In this document: one piece after another, positions 8,438 through 17,921 of the stretch
Layout of the letters: every line of letters starts with the position of its first letter
Position numbering within the stretch: the stretch's first letter is position 1
Origin: Pseudomonas sp. N40(2020)
GTDB lineage: Bacteria > Pseudomonadota > Gammaproteobacteria > Pseudomonadales > Pseudomonadaceae
Assembly (NCBI RefSeq): GCF_014472415.1
Contig: NZ_JACSZV010000006.1
Coordinates: 124,001-188,000, forward strand
Reading direction: 5' to 3'
Length of the DNA stretch: 64,000 bases
Translations under genes and position numbers: made by a program
The notes under the pieces: model-generated
Told to the model about the DNA's origin: nothing
What the model saw: the letters and a program-made list of their open reading frames with translations, nothing else
Databases searched by the model: none

Positions 8438-9187
8438 TTAGATTACCTTCGCTTCGTTTTTCAGTTTCTCGACCAGTTCAGCCACCGACTTGACCTTGAT
8501 ACCCGCGCTGCGTGCAGCCGGCGCTTCGACTTTCAGAGTCTTGTTGGTGGAGGCGGTGGAAACGCCCAAAGCATCTGGAGTCAGCACTTCGAGAGGCTTC
8601 TTCTTGGCTTTCATGATGTTTGGCAGGGACGCGTAGCGCGGCTCGTTCAAACGCAGGTCGGTGGTGACGATCGCTGGCAGTTTCAGCGAAACGGTCTGCG
8701 CGCCGCCGTCGATTTCGCGGGTCACGGCAACGCTGTCGCCGGAGACTTCGACTTTCGAGGCGAAAGTGCCCTGACCGTAGCCGCTCAGTGCAGCGAGCAT
8801 CTGGCCGGTCTGGTTGTTGTCGCTGTCGATTGCCTGCTTGCCCAGAATCACGAGCTGAGGCTGTTCCTTGTCGACAACCGCTTTCAACAGTTTGGCAACG
8901 GCCAGGGACGTCAGATCTTCAGCGGATTCGACGAGGATGGCGCGGTCGGCACCCAGAGCCAGTGCGGTACGCAGCTGTTCCTGGGCAGTGGTCGGGCCGA
9001 TGGAGACGACGACGATTTCAGTCGCAACGCCTTTCTCTTTCAGGCGTACGGCTTCTTCCACTGCGATTTCGCAGAACGGGTTCATCGACATCTTGACGTT
9101 GGCGAGGTCTACGCCGGAATTGTCCGCCTTGACGCGAACCTTGACGTTGTAATCCACAACGCGTTTGACAGCTACAAGAACCTTCAT
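8438..9187 (-). CDS. etfB: Electron transfer flavoprotein beta subunit
   Basis: A 249-residue protein ([58 protein letters not shown]) matching EtfB, which holds AMP and forms the dimer with EtfA. The ATG at 9187 has GAGGAA seven bases upstream. It is the first gene of etfBA, transcribed away from ETF:QO. Confidence 0.98.
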   Translation of the reverse strand: MKVLVAVKRVVDYNVKVRVKADNSGVDLANVKMSMNPFCEIAVEEAVRLKEKGVATEIVVVSIGPTTAQEQLRTALALGADRAILVESAEDLTSLAVAKLLKAVVDKEQPQLVILGKQAIDSDNNQTGQMLAALSGYGQGTFASKVEVSGDSVAVTREIDGGAQTVSLKLPAIVTTDLRLNEPRYASLPNIMKAKKKPLEVLTPDALGVSTASTNKTLKVEAPAARSAGIKVKSVAELVEKLKNEAKVI

Positions 9188-9263
9188 GGATTCCTCGTTA
9201 CTCTCCGGTGAAAAGAAAGTCGCCTAGGCGAACCTGGCGGATGATGCTCATCGGGCTACAAGG

Positions 9264-9432
9264 GCACCTCTAAAAACGCCGGCTTGTGTATAGGGTGATT
9301 CCACGCTGCGAAGTGCGATGACCGTTCGTCAGTGGTGACCGACAAGTCATTGATCTTCACGGTGTGTAAACTGCGCGCCAGACCTGCGCTGCGCATCACC
9401 TTGTACTGCCTACGCCCTGTCTTTAGAGGTGC
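9264..9432. repeat. 169-bp segment bounded by inverted repeats (MITE-like)
   Basis: GCACCTCTAAA (9264-9274) and its exact reverse complement TTTAGAGGTGC (9422-9432) bound a segment with no credible reading frame in the 551-bp gap between etfB and ETF:QO. With flanking bases the ends match at about 14 of 16 positions. This looks like a small non-autonomous transposable element or an IS remnant. I see no clear target-site duplication. Confidence 0.5.
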
Positions 9433-9566
9433 TCTTGAAACCGCCAGTCTGCCTACGGCGAGCGCAAAACCGCCCGTATCTTGACCGGAACGCCTATTCC
9501 GGTCAATACGGCAAAATGGTCACTCATAAGCCGCGCTTCTTTGATTTCTCTGGGCTGGAGCCAATT

Positions 9567-9611
9567 CAAACAAACGTTTGTATTGGACGCTCAGAGTGGT
9601 GTAGATATAAT
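9567..9611 (+). promoter_or_regulatory. PsrA-like operator and sigma-70 promoter of ETF:QO
   Basis: CAAAC-N4-GTTTG (9567-9580) fits the published PsrA consensus G/CAAAC-N2-4-GTTTG/C, and contains the perfect palindrome CAAACGTTTG (9571-9580). It directly abuts a -35 box TTGGAC (9583-9588). After a 17-bp spacer comes a consensus -10 TATAAT (9606-9611). The ETF:QO start lies 128 bp downstream. PsrA is a TetR-family repressor/activator that responds to long-chain fatty acids. Its gene is not in the window, so binding is inferred. Confidence 0.7.
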
Positions 9612-9738
9612 GCGCCCCCTAGAGAGAAAGGTGGGTTTTCCATTACTGCCCTTGACGTTAACGTAAAGGCAATACGGATGCGACACCAAACCTCCAAATT
9701 AGAAAAAAAACTGTTGAGCCTTGAGTAGGAGATAGCCT

Positions 9739-11403
9739 GTGGAACGCGAATACATGGAATTCGACGTGGTCATCGTCGGTGCCGGCCCCGCTGGCCTGTC
9801 CGCCGCCTGCCGTCTGAAGCAGAAGGCCGCCGAAGCCGGTAAGGAAATCAGCGTCTGCGTGGTCGAAAAAGGCTCCGAAGTCGGCGCACACATCCTTTCC
9901 GGTGCCGTGTTCGAACCACGCGCTTTGAACGAATTGTTCCCGGACTGGAAAGAACTCGGCGCCCCGCTGAACACGCCAGTCACCCGCGACGATATTTTCG
10001 TGCTGAAAAACGCCGAAAGCGCGCAGAAGATTCCTGACTTCTTTGTGCCCAAGACCATGCACAACGAAGGCAACTACATCATCTCCCTCGGCAACCTTTG
10101 CCGCTGGCTGGCCCAGCAGGCTGAAAACCTGGGTGTGGAAATCTACCCGGGCTTCGCCGCTCAGGAGGCGCTGATCGACGAAAGCGGCATCGTGCGCGGG
10201 ATCATCACCGGTGATCTGGGCGTTGACCGCGAAGGCAATCCGAAAGAAGGCCTGTACACCCCGGGCATGGAACTGCGTGGCAAATACACGCTGTTCGCCG
10301 AAGGCTGCCGTGGCCACATCGGCAAGCAGCTGATCAAGCGCTTCAACCTCGACAGCGATGCCGACGCCCAGCACTACGGCATCGGCCTGAAAGAAATCTG
10401 GGAAATCGATCCGGCCAAACACCAGCCAGGCCTGGTGGTGCACACCGCCGGTTGGCCGCTGGACATCATGGGCACCGAGAACACCGGTGGCTCGTTCCTC
10501 TATCACTTGGAAAACAACCAGGTGGTGGTCGGTCTGATCGTCGATCTGTCCTACAGCAACACTTACCTGTCGCCGTTCGACGAGTTCCAGCGCCTCAAGC
10601 ATCACCCGGTACTGGCTCAGTACCTGGAAGGCGGCAAGCGCGTCAGCTACGGCGCCCGCGCGATCTGCAAGGGCGGCCTGAACTCGTTGCCAAAAATGGT
10701 CTTCAAGGGCGGCGCGCTGATCGGTTGCGACCTCGGCACCCTGAACTTCGCCAAGATCAAAGGCAGCAACACTGCGATGAAGTCCGGCATGCTCGCCGCT
10801 GAATCGGTGGCTGACGCGCTGTTCGCTGAAAAGGATGGCACTGAAGAGCTGACCACTTACGTCGACGCCTTCAAGAAGAGCTGGCTCTACGACGAACTGT
10901 TCGCCAGCCGCAACTTCGGCCCGGCCGTCCACAAGTTCGGCGCCATTGTCGGTGGCGGCTTCAACTGGCTGGACCAGAACATCTTCGGCGGCAAACTGCC
11001 GTTCACCCTGCACGACACCAAGCCGGACTACGCCTGCCTCAAGCTCGCGGCCGACTGCAAGAAGATCGACTACCCGAAACCCGACGGTAAGCTCAGCTTC
11101 GACAAACTCAGCTCGGTGTTCATCTCCGGTACCAACCACGAAGAAGAGCAGCCGTGCCACCTGAAGCTGACCGACCCGAGCATCCCGATCAGCAAAAACC
11201 TGCCGCTGTACGACGAACCGGCGCAGCGCTACTGCCCGGCCGGCGTATACGAAGTCATCACCAAGGAAGACGGCGAGAAACGCTTCCAGATCAACGCCCA
11301 GAACTGCGTGCACTGCAAGACCTGTGACATCAAGGACCCTTCGCAGAACATCACCTGGGTCACGCCGGAAGGCGCCGGCGGTCCGACTTACCCGAATATG
11401 TAA
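9739..11403 (+). CDS. Electron transfer flavoprotein-ubiquinone oxidoreductase
   Basis: A 554-residue protein. It starts at a GTG (9739) with TAGGAG eight bases upstream; an in-frame ATG at 9754 lacks such a site. The N-terminal FAD-binding motif is VVIVGAGPAGLSAACRLK. A central ubiquinone/FAD region follows, and the C-terminal 4Fe-4S domain shows CPAGVYEV and NCVHCKTCDIKDPSQN. It is an inner-membrane-associated enzyme that passes ETF electrons to the quinone pool during fatty-acid and amino-acid oxidation. It is divergent from etfBA. Confidence 0.98.
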   Translation: MEREYMEFDVVIVGAGPAGLSAACRLKQKAAEAGKEISVCVVEKGSEVGAHILSGAVFEPRALNELFPDWKELGAPLNTPVTRDDIFVLKNAESAQKIPDFFVPKTMHNEGNYIISLGNLCRWLAQQAENLGVEIYPGFAAQEALIDESGIVRGIITGDLGVDREGNPKEGLYTPGMELRGKYTLFAEGCRGHIGKQLIKRFNLDSDADAQHYGIGLKEIWEIDPAKHQPGLVVHTAGWPLDIMGTENTGGSFLYHLENNQVVVGLIVDLSYSNTYLSPFDEFQRLKHHPVLAQYLEGGKRVSYGARAICKGGLNSLPKMVFKGGALIGCDLGTLNFAKIKGSNTAMKSGMLAAESVADALFAEKDGTEELTTYVDAFKKSWLYDELFASRNFGPAVHKFGAIVGGGFNWLDQNIFGGKLPFTLHDTKPDYACLKLAADCKKIDYPKPDGKLSFDKLSSVFISGTNHEEEQPCHLKLTDPSIPISKNLPLYDEPAQRYCPAGVYEVITKEDGEKRFQINAQNCVHCKTCDIKDPSQNITWVTPEGAGGPTYPNM

Positions 11404-11422
11404 GCTGAACCGCTGAACAACA

Positions 11423-11448
11423 AGGCTCCCGAAACGGGGGCCTTTTTG
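11423..11448 (+). terminator. Terminator of ETF:QO
   Basis: AAGGCTCCC-GAAAC-GGGGGCC followed by TTTTTG, 20 bp downstream of the stop codon. Confidence 0.85.
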
Positions 11449-11480
11449 TTGCCCAAAATTTTTGTCTCACCAAAAACAAC

Positions 11481-11570
11481 TGTAGGAGTGAGCCTGCTCG
11501 CGATAGCAGTAAACCAGTCGACATCATGTCATCTGGTACGCCGCTATCGCGAGCAGGCTCACTCCTACAG
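11481..11570. repeat. REPIN-type palindrome pair
   Basis: TGTAGGAGTGAGCCTGCTCG at 11481-11500 is matched by an inverted copy ending at 11570. The arms are about 26 bp and the central spacer about 37 bp. This is the common Pseudomonas REP doublet. It lies between convergent gene ends (ETF:QO and the AraC gene). Confidence 0.85.
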
Positions 11571-11586
11571 GGGATTGTGTAAATCC

Positions 11587-12483
11587 TCAGGCCGCGCGCT
11601 CCTCTCCAGGGCTGCGCTCGAAGTAGCGTTTATATTCACGACTGAACTGCGAAGTACTCTGATACCCAACCCGATGCGCCACCTGCGCCACACCCAGGCC
11701 CTCCGCCACCAGCAGCGTTTGCGCCTTAAGCAAGCGCAGGCGCTTCAGATACTGCACCGGCGACAACAACGTGCTGCGCTTGAAATGTTCATGAAACGTC
11801 GAAACGCTCATGTTCGCGCAACCGGCCAACGTCTCGACGTTCAACGGCTCGGTGTAGTGCGCGTGCAAATGACTGATCGATGCCGCGACCCGGGCAAACT
11901 GCCCCTGCTGCTCGACCAGCGCCCGCAACACATCAGCCTGCGGACCGCGCAGGGCGACGAAAAGCAATTCGCGAATCCGCGCCGGCCCCAGAATCTGGCA
12001 TTCCAGCGGATCGTGCAGACATTGCAGCAGCCTTTCGACACAACCCCGCATGTCATCGTCAAGCACCACCGAGGTCATCGACTCCGGTGTCTGCGCTGGA
12101 ATATGCCGCCCCGGCGCCAGCCCCATCGCCAATACCAATTCACCCAGCAAGACACGGTCGATCGCCACCGAAATCCCCAGCAACGGCGCATCCGGCAAGG
12201 CAAAGGTTTCGCATTCGAAAGGCACCGGCAGCGCCTGAATCAGATAGTGCCCGGCGCCATACTCCATGGTGCGCGGCCCGAGAAACGCCAGTTTGCTGCC
12301 CTGGGCGATGATCATCAGGCTCGGCTCATAAATGTGCGGGCCACGGGCAACGTCGCAACTGGCGCGCAACACCTGCACACCCGGCAGCCCGGTCTGGGAA
12401 TAACCGTCGCGCAGCGCCAGCGGTTCGATCAGAGAAACCAGCGTGGCGTTGGCATCAAGGTGACGGGTCAATTGCATCGACAT
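11587..12483 (-). CDS. AraC-family regulator with AraC_N domain
   Basis: A 298-residue protein from the ATG at 12483 (MSMQLTRHLDANATLVSLIE). A longer frame exists upstream but lacks conservation-like character. The N-terminal half matches the AraC_N effector domain (YEPSLMIIAQGSKLAFLG, LPVPFECETFALPDAPLLGI). The C-terminal half has two helix-turn-helix motifs (LNVETLAGCANMSVSTFHEH and VAQVAHRVGYQSTSQFSREY). It is divergent from an aldehyde reductase/alcohol dehydrogenase gene, 184 bp away; this pairing is common in Pseudomonas and suggests that the regulator controls it. Confidence 0.9.
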   Translation of the reverse strand: MSMQLTRHLDANATLVSLIEPLALRDGYSQTGLPGVQVLRASCDVARGPHIYEPSLMIIAQGSKLAFLGPRTMEYGAGHYLIQALPVPFECETFALPDAPLLGISVAIDRVLLGELVLAMGLAPGRHIPAQTPESMTSVVLDDDMRGCVERLLQCLHDPLECQILGPARIRELLFVALRGPQADVLRALVEQQGQFARVAASISHLHAHYTEPLNVETLAGCANMSVSTFHEHFKRSTLLSPVQYLKRLRLLKAQTLLVAEGLGVAQVAHRVGYQSTSQFSREYKRYFERSPGEERAA

Positions 12484-12667
12484 GTTCTTCACAAAAATCA
12501 CGGAAAAAGGGATGAAAGCATCATCGCAGATCCTTTTGCCAATGCGACTGATCAAAGCCGCATGCCGGAGGATTAGGCATGAGACCCGGAGGAATCGTCA
12601 TGGCCGGACAGGCGGACGGCGCCCAAAATGCGCCGCCTCACTTGTTACTGCTTTTGCGAGGTTTCAC

Positions 12668-13720
12668 ATGTATACCGCCATCGGCTATGCCGCCCAATCG
12701 GCCACCACGCCCCTCGCCCCGATGAAATTCGAACGCCGCAGCCCTCGGGCCGACGACGTGGCGATCGAGATCCTGTATTGCGGCGTCTGCCACTCCGACA
12801 TTCACCAGGCGCGCAACGAATGGGGCATCGCTGTTTACCCGTTGATGCCCGGCCACGAGATCGTCGGAAAAGTCACCGCCGTCGGTGCGAATGTCACTAA
12901 ACACAAAGTAGGCGATCTGGTCGGCGTTGGCTGCATGGTCGACTCCTGCCGCTCCTGCGAAGCCTGCCAAGCGAACCTTGAGCAATACTGCCTCGAAGGT
13001 CCGACCATGACCTACGCGACCCCGGATCGGGTCGACGGCAGCAACACCATGGGCGGCTACTCCGACAGCATCGTCGTCAGCGAGCACTTTGTCGTACGCA
13101 TTCCGGAGCGTCTGGCGCTGGCCAGCGCCGCACCGATTCTCTGCGCCGGCATCACCACTTATTCGCCGCTCAAGCACTACGGCGTGAAGGCTGGCGACAA
13201 GGTCGGCATTCTCGGCATGGGCGGCCTCGGCCATATGGGCATCAAGTTCGCCAAGGCGATGGGCGCCGAAGTGACGCTGTTCACCCGTTCGGCAAGCAAG
13301 GCTGAAGAAGGCCGTCGTCAGGGCGCCGATCATGTGATCGTGTCCACCGATGCCGAGCAGATGAAAGCTGCGGCGGGTTACTTCGACTTCCTGCTCGACA
13401 CCATTCCGGTGCAGCACGACCTGAACCCGTACCTCGACACCCTGCGTTTCGACGGTGTGCACATTCTGGTCGGTCTGATCGAGCCGGTTGATCCACCGGT
13501 ACACGCCGGCAAACTGGTGATGAGTCGCCGCGTGCTGGCCGGTTCGCTGATCGGTGGCGTCGCCGAAACTCAGGAAGTGCTGGATTTCTGCGCCGAGCAC
13601 AACATCACCTGCGACATTGAAATGCTCGACATCCGCGAGATCAATGAGGCGTACGCCCGCATGATTGCCGGTGACGTGAAATACCGCTTCGTGATCGACA
13701 TGGCGACCCTGAAAGTCTGA
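12668..13720 (+). CDS. Zinc-dependent NAD(P)H aldehyde reductase/alcohol dehydrogenase (YahK-like)
   Basis: A 350-residue protein that closely follows E. coli YahK as I remember it. It has the catalytic zinc ligand region CGVCHSDIHQ and GHEIVGKV, the four-cysteine structural zinc site SCRSCEACQANLEQYC, the LCAGITTYSPLKHY segment and the dinucleotide motif GILGMGGLGHMG. YahK-type enzymes reduce a broad range of aldehydes, mostly with NADPH. The ATG at 12668 is chosen because upstream residues do not look like family sequence. It is probably under control of the divergent AraC regulator, responding to toxic aldehydes or alcohols. Confidence 0.92.
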   Translation: MYTAIGYAAQSATTPLAPMKFERRSPRADDVAIEILYCGVCHSDIHQARNEWGIAVYPLMPGHEIVGKVTAVGANVTKHKVGDLVGVGCMVDSCRSCEACQANLEQYCLEGPTMTYATPDRVDGSNTMGGYSDSIVVSEHFVVRIPERLALASAAPILCAGITTYSPLKHYGVKAGDKVGILGMGGLGHMGIKFAKAMGAEVTLFTRSASKAEEGRRQGADHVIVSTDAEQMKAAAGYFDFLLDTIPVQHDLNPYLDTLRFDGVHILVGLIEPVDPPVHAGKLVMSRRVLAGSLIGGVAETQEVLDFCAEHNITCDIEMLDIREINEAYARMIAGDVKYRFVIDMATLKV

Positions 13721-13724
13721 TCCT

Positions 13725-14528
13725 TCAGACCTTCAATCCCAGCTCCGCCGATAGCCGGGCTGTGACCCCTTTGATCAGGGGAATCAGCTCGGCCATTTTT
13801 TCCAGAGGCATATAAGGCACAGTGCTGGCGATACTGATCGCCGCCACAATGCGCTTGCTCGCATCACGGATCGGCGCCGCCACACAACGGATCGACGGTT
13901 CGTTGTCTTCCAGATCGAACGCGTAGCCACCGACCACATACTCGGTCATCCGTTGTTCAACCTGTTCCCACGACTGCTGTGGGTGCTGCGGCCAGAACTG
14001 ACTTTTCCCACCCGCCGGAAGACTGATGTCGTACAGACGTTGCCAATCCTGCGGCGTGTCGTCGAGCATCAACGCCTTGCCGATCCCGGTGCGTGCCAGA
14101 GGCATGCGATGGCCAACCCGCGAACGCATCTCCGGGCCGTTGCGCCCTGGATTCTTCAGCAGATACAGCACTTCGTCGCCTTCACGAATCCCCAGGTGAA
14201 CCGTGTCACCGGTCAGTGCCGACAACTCATCCAGATACGGCCCGGCCAACGTCACCAGCGGCAACTCTTCGCGTGCCTGGAAACCCAGCTCGATCAGCTT
14301 CGGCCCCAACAGATAACCGATTTGCGGCACAACACGCAGATAACGCTCATCCACCAGACAACTGGCCAGACGATGGGTGGTGCTGCGCGTGGTGCCGATC
14401 AGCCGGGCGATCTCCTTGAGATCCCGCGCGCCACTGGCCACGGCCTGCACCACACCCAGCCCGCGCAGTAGCGTCTGAGTGCCGGTGGGCGCGGCGTCCT
14501 TGGTTTTTTCCGGGGCGTCTTCCTGCAT
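13725..14528 (-). CDS. IclR-family regulator linked to the galactonate genes
   Basis: A 267-residue protein. It has an N-terminal winged helix (LLRGLGVVQAVASGARDLKE, then IARLIGTTRSTTHRLASCLV) and a C-terminal IclR effector domain (LPLVTLAGPYLDELSALTGD; YAFDLEDNEPSIRCVAAPI; AAISIASTVPYMPLEKM). It lies downstream of the MFS gene in the same direction as the dgo operon, so it is the most likely local regulator of galactonate use. The E. coli dgo operon instead uses a FadR-type GntR regulator; a protein of that kind is encoded here near the AraFGH genes. Confidence 0.9.
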   Translation of the reverse strand: MQEDAPEKTKDAAPTGTQTLLRGLGVVQAVASGARDLKEIARLIGTTRSTTHRLASCLVDERYLRVVPQIGYLLGPKLIELGFQAREELPLVTLAGPYLDELSALTGDTVHLGIREGDEVLYLLKNPGRNGPEMRSRVGHRMPLARTGIGKALMLDDTPQDWQRLYDISLPAGGKSQFWPQHPQQSWEQVEQRMTEYVVGGYAFDLEDNEPSIRCVAAPIRDASKRIVAAISIASTVPYMPLEKMAELIPLIKGVTARLSAELGLKV

Positions 14529-14588
14529 ATCCAGCCTTTACCGTTGAGCGAGGGAACGGGCGGCATTATGGTCGCCCGACGCTGAGCA

Positions 14589-15899
14589 CTACAACTCGAT
14601 ACGTTCGACCTTGCCCACGAGCAGCACGTAGGACAAAGCGCCGATCAATGCGAGAACCGCGATATAGGTGATCGCCGGGGCAAAGGAATCACCGCTGGCG
14701 AGGAAACCGATCACGATCGGCGTGGCAATCGCCGAGAGGTTACCGATGAAATTGAACACCCCACCGGTCAAGCCGAGCAGGCGTGCCGGTGCCAGTGTCG
14801 ACACCAGCGACCAGGTGATCGACGCCAACCCATTACCGAAAAACGCCAGCGCCAGAAAGGCAATCACCAGCGGCGTCGACTCAACGAAGTTGGCGCCAAT
14901 GATCGAAGTGGAAATCAGCAGCCCGCCAATGATCGGCAACTTGCGCGCGAAACCGACGGTGTAACCACGACGGATCAAAAAGTCGGAAAAGAACCCCGAA
15001 CACAACACACCAACGAACGCTGCGAGAAACGGCAGCGACGCCAACAGGCCGGATTTGATGAAGTCCATGCCGCGATATTTCACGAGGTAGGTCGGGAACC
15101 ACGTCAGGAAAAACCACAGCGTCGAGTTCAGGCAGAACTGGCCGAGATAGATGCCCCACAACTTGCGTTTAGTGAGAACGATGCCGAGATCGGTCCAACT
15201 GAATTTGGCTTTGACCTTGGCGCTCTCGGCCTGAATATCCACCAACCCGCCGCCCTCGCGGATCAGGTCGATTTCTGCATCGTTGACGCCTTTGAAATCA
15301 CGCGGCTCGCGATACACCGCGTACCAGATCGCCGCCCATACAATGCCCACCGCGCCGGTTGCGATAAACACCATGTGCCAGCCGAACTCATGCTGTAGCC
15401 ACGCGAGTACCGGGGTGAGGAACGCCAACCCAACGAACTGTCCAGACGTATAGAAACCAATCGCCGTGGCGCGCTCGCGCTCGGGGAACCAGGTCGTGAC
15501 CACGCGGCTGTTGATCGGATAGGCCGGCGCTTCCAGCGCACCGACCGCCATGCGCAACACGAACAGCGCGATGAAACTGGCAGCGAAACCGAGCATCACC
15601 GTGGCCAGCGACCACAGCAGCAATGCGACGCTATAAAGGATGCGCGGCGGCACCCGATCCACCAGCCAGCCACCGGGAATCTGCATCGCGGCGTAGGTCC
15701 AGCCGAACGCCGAGAAAATCAGGCCGACATGAATTGGATCGATGCCCAGCTCACTGGTCAGCGCCGGTGCGGCAATCGACAGGTTACTGCGGTCGAGGTA
15801 GTTGATGACCACGGTGATAAACAGCAACACCATGATGAAAAACCGCTTACGGCTAGGCGTGACTAAAGACGCCTGCCCGGTGAGGGTTTGCGGTTGCAT
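14589..15899 (-). CDS. MFS transporter, probable D-galactonate:H+ symporter (DgoT-like)
   Basis: A 436-residue protein with twelve predicted membrane segments and the anion:cation symporter family pattern (VVINYLDRSNLSIAAPALTS; GWTYAAMQIPGGWLVDRVPP; ALEAPAYPINSRVVTTWFPE). Its place after dgoK-dgoA-dgoD gives the substrate galactonate. A BOX-like repeat lies between dgoD and this gene, so it may be weakly cotranscribed or have its own promoter. I leave the symbol blank because related transporters carry glucarate or other aldonates. Confidence 0.88.
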   Translation of the reverse strand: MQPQTLTGQASLVTPSRKRFFIMVLLFITVVINYLDRSNLSIAAPALTSELGIDPIHVGLIFSAFGWTYAAMQIPGGWLVDRVPPRILYSVALLLWSLATVMLGFAASFIALFVLRMAVGALEAPAYPINSRVVTTWFPERERATAIGFYTSGQFVGLAFLTPVLAWLQHEFGWHMVFIATGAVGIVWAAIWYAVYREPRDFKGVNDAEIDLIREGGGLVDIQAESAKVKAKFSWTDLGIVLTKRKLWGIYLGQFCLNSTLWFFLTWFPTYLVKYRGMDFIKSGLLASLPFLAAFVGVLCSGFFSDFLIRRGYTVGFARKLPIIGGLLISTSIIGANFVESTPLVIAFLALAFFGNGLASITWSLVSTLAPARLLGLTGGVFNFIGNLSAIATPIVIGFLASGDSFAPAITYIAVLALIGALSYVLLVGKVERIEL

Positions 15900-15935
15900 G
15901 GGGAGTGCCTCTTTTTATGTTTATTGAGGTCAGAA

Positions 15936-16041
15936 GATCGTTCCCACGCTCTGCGTGGGAATGCAGCACGGGACGCTCCGCGTCCCAACAGCGGACGCAG
16001 AGCGTCCATTGAGGCGTTCCCACGCAGAGCGTGGGAACGAT
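15936..16041. repeat. BOX/REP-like nested palindrome inside the dgo operon
   Basis: GATCGTTCCCACGCTCTGCG at 15936-15955 returns in inverted form at the other end (CGCAGAGCGTGGGAACGATC, to 16042). Internal arms GGGACGCTCCGCGTCCC and GCGGACGCAGAGCGTCC add further short stems. It fills most of the 172-bp gap between dgoD and the MFS gene. In transcripts it would fold into a strong cruciform-like structure. Confidence 0.85.
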
Positions 16042-16071
16042 CAGCACCGCCAGCGTTGGGTCAGGGATGAC

Positions 16072-17220
16072 TCACCACTCGGCAAAACTGCCATCGGCGT
16101 GGCGCCAGATCGGGTTGCGCCAGCGGTGGCCGACGGCAGCACGCTCGATCACGTATTCCTCGTTGATCTCGATCCCCAGCCCCGGCCCGTTCGGAATCTT
16201 CACGAAGCCCTTGTCGTAATCGAACACCCGCGGGTCCTTCACGTAGTCGAGCAAGTCGTTGCTCTCGTTGTAATGGATACCCAGGCTCTGCTCCTGGATA
16301 AACGCGTTGTAACAAACCGCGTCGAGTTGCAAACACGCTGCCAGTGCAATCGGCCCCAGCGGGCAATGCAGCGCCAGCGCCACGTCGTAGGCTTCGGCCA
16401 TGTTGGCGATCTTGCGGGTTTCGGTGATGCCGCCGGCATGCGACGCATCCGGCTGAATGATGTCGACGTAACCTTCACTCAACACCCGTTTAAAGTCCCA
16501 GCGCGAGAACAGCCGCTCACCGAGAGCAATCGGCGTGCTGGTCAACGGCGCCAGTTCTTTCAGTGCTTCGTAGTTTTCGCTGAGCACCGGCTCTTCGATA
16601 AACATCAGTTTGTACGGGTCGAGTTCCTTCATCAGCACCTTGGCCATCGGCTTGTGTACCCGGCCATGGAAGTCGACGCCAATGCCGACGTTCGGCCCGA
16701 CCGCATCACGCACGGCGGCCACGTTGGCCAAGGCGAGGTCGACTTTTTCGAAGGTATCGAGAAATTGCAGCTCCTCGGTGCCGTTCATCTTCACCGCGGT
16801 AAAACCACGGCTCACCGCCTCTTTCGCCGCGCGTGCGGTGTCGGCCGGACGGTCGCCGCCGATCCACGAATACACGCGGATCTTGTCGCGCACCTGACCG
16901 CCCAGCAGATCGCTGACCGAGACACCGAGCGCCTTGCCCTTGATGTCCCACAACGCCTGGTCGATACCGGCCAGTGCGCTCATGTGAATCGCGCCGCCGC
17001 GATAGAAACCGCCGCGGTACAACACCGTCCAGATATCTTCGATGTTGCGTGGGTCTTTGCCGATCAGGTAGTCGGACAATTCTTCAACGGCAGCGGCAAC
17101 GGTGTGTGCGCGACCCTCGACGACAGGCTCGCCCCAACCGGTCACGCCCTCATCGGTTTCAACCTTGAGGAAGCACCAGCGCGGCGGGACGATGAAGGTG
17201 GTGAGTTTGGTGATTTTCAT
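16072..17220 (-). CDS. dgoD: D-galactonate dehydratase
   Basis: A 382-residue protein, the length of E. coli DgoD, starting [20 protein letters not shown]. It is an enolase-superfamily enzyme, with the [20 protein letters not shown] segment (first metal Asp and catalytic His), [27 protein letters not shown] and [20 protein letters not shown] (second His). It dehydrates D-galactonate to 2-keto-3-deoxygalactonate. The start is chosen by family length; an in-frame extension to 17331 is not conserved-looking. Confidence 0.96.
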   Translation of the reverse strand: MKITKLTTFIVPPRWCFLKVETDEGVTGWGEPVVEGRAHTVAAAVEELSDYLIGKDPRNIEDIWTVLYRGGFYRGGAIHMSALAGIDQALWDIKGKALGVSVSDLLGGQVRDKIRVYSWIGGDRPADTARAAKEAVSRGFTAVKMNGTEELQFLDTFEKVDLALANVAAVRDAVGPNVGIGVDFHGRVHKPMAKVLMKELDPYKLMFIEEPVLSENYEALKELAPLTSTPIALGERLFSRWDFKRVLSEGYVDIIQPDASHAGGITETRKIANMAEAYDVALALHCPLGPIALAACLQLDAVCYNAFIQEQSLGIHYNESNDLLDYVKDPRVFDYDKGFVKIPNGPGLGIEINEEYVIERAAVGHRWRNPIWRHADGSFAEW

Positions 17221-17281
17221 CTCTGCTCTCTTTTTGTAAATGCAGCTCTTATAGATGCAGCGCACGCAGCGCCAAAAGTTC

Positions 17282-17902
17282 TTAGCGAAGGGCTTTCCAG
17301 GCAGCGACGTAGGCCTTGGCATTGACCGCAACCTGCTGCGGCGTCATCCCCGGTTTAAACAGGCCGGAACCGAGTCCGAAGCCTTTCACACCCGCGTCAA
17401 TAAACGCCTGCATGTTGTCCGGCGTGATCCCGCCGACCGGCGCCAGCACCGTTCCAGAAGGCAACACCGCCAGCCAGGCTTTGACGACTGCCGGGCCCAT
17501 CTGCTCGGCCGGAAACAGCTTGAGAATGTCCGCGCCCTCCTCCAGCGCCGCGAACGCTTCAGTCGGTGTGGCCACGCCTGGCGACAGAAACAAACCCGCC
17601 GCTTTTGCTGCACGCAACACCTTGGCATCGCTGTGCGGCATGACGATCACCTGGCCGCCAGCCTCTTTCACTTGCTCGACCTGCTCCGGGGTCAACACCG
17701 TGCCGGCGCCGATCAGGCAATCGGCGGGCAACGTCGTGCGCAGGATGCGGATACTTTCGTACGGCGAAGGGGAATTGAGCGGTACTTCGATGACGCGAAA
17801 TCCGGCGGCATACAGGACTTCTCCGACAGCGGCAGCTTCCTGCGGATGCAGGCCGCGCAGGATCGCGATCAGACCGTTTTGTGCCAATGCTTGCTTGAGC
17901 AT
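17282..17902 (-). CDS. dgoA: 2-dehydro-3-deoxy-6-phosphogalactonate aldolase
   Basis: A 206-residue protein of the KDPG/KDPGal aldolase family: [40 protein letters not shown] (catalytic Glu), [20 protein letters not shown], and [13 protein letters not shown] with the Schiff-base lysine. It splits KDPGal into pyruvate and glyceraldehyde 3-phosphate. It lies 19 bp after dgoK and 61 bp before dgoD, in one operon. E. coli at one time fused dgoA and dgoD in annotation; here they are clearly separate. Confidence 0.96.
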   Translation of the reverse strand: MLKQALAQNGLIAILRGLHPQEAAAVGEVLYAAGFRVIEVPLNSPSPYESIRILRTTLPADCLIGAGTVLTPEQVEQVKEAGGQVIVMPHSDAKVLRAAKAAGLFLSPGVATPTEAFAALEEGADILKLFPAEQMGPAVVKAWLAVLPSGTVLAPVGGITPDNMQAFIDAGVKGFGLGSGLFKPGMTPQQVAVNAKAYVAAWKALR

Positions 17903-17921
17903 TTCAGGCCTCCAGTCAGGG

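Noticed and set aside
9429..9728. A 99-codon plus-strand frame upstream of ETF:QO
   Set aside because: It runs through the PsrA-like site, promoter and leader and has no ribosome site or recognisable sequence.
9658..11313. A 551-codon open frame opposite ETF:QO
   Set aside because: A complete, motif-bearing ETF:QO occupies the other strand; the opposite frame shows no family pattern.
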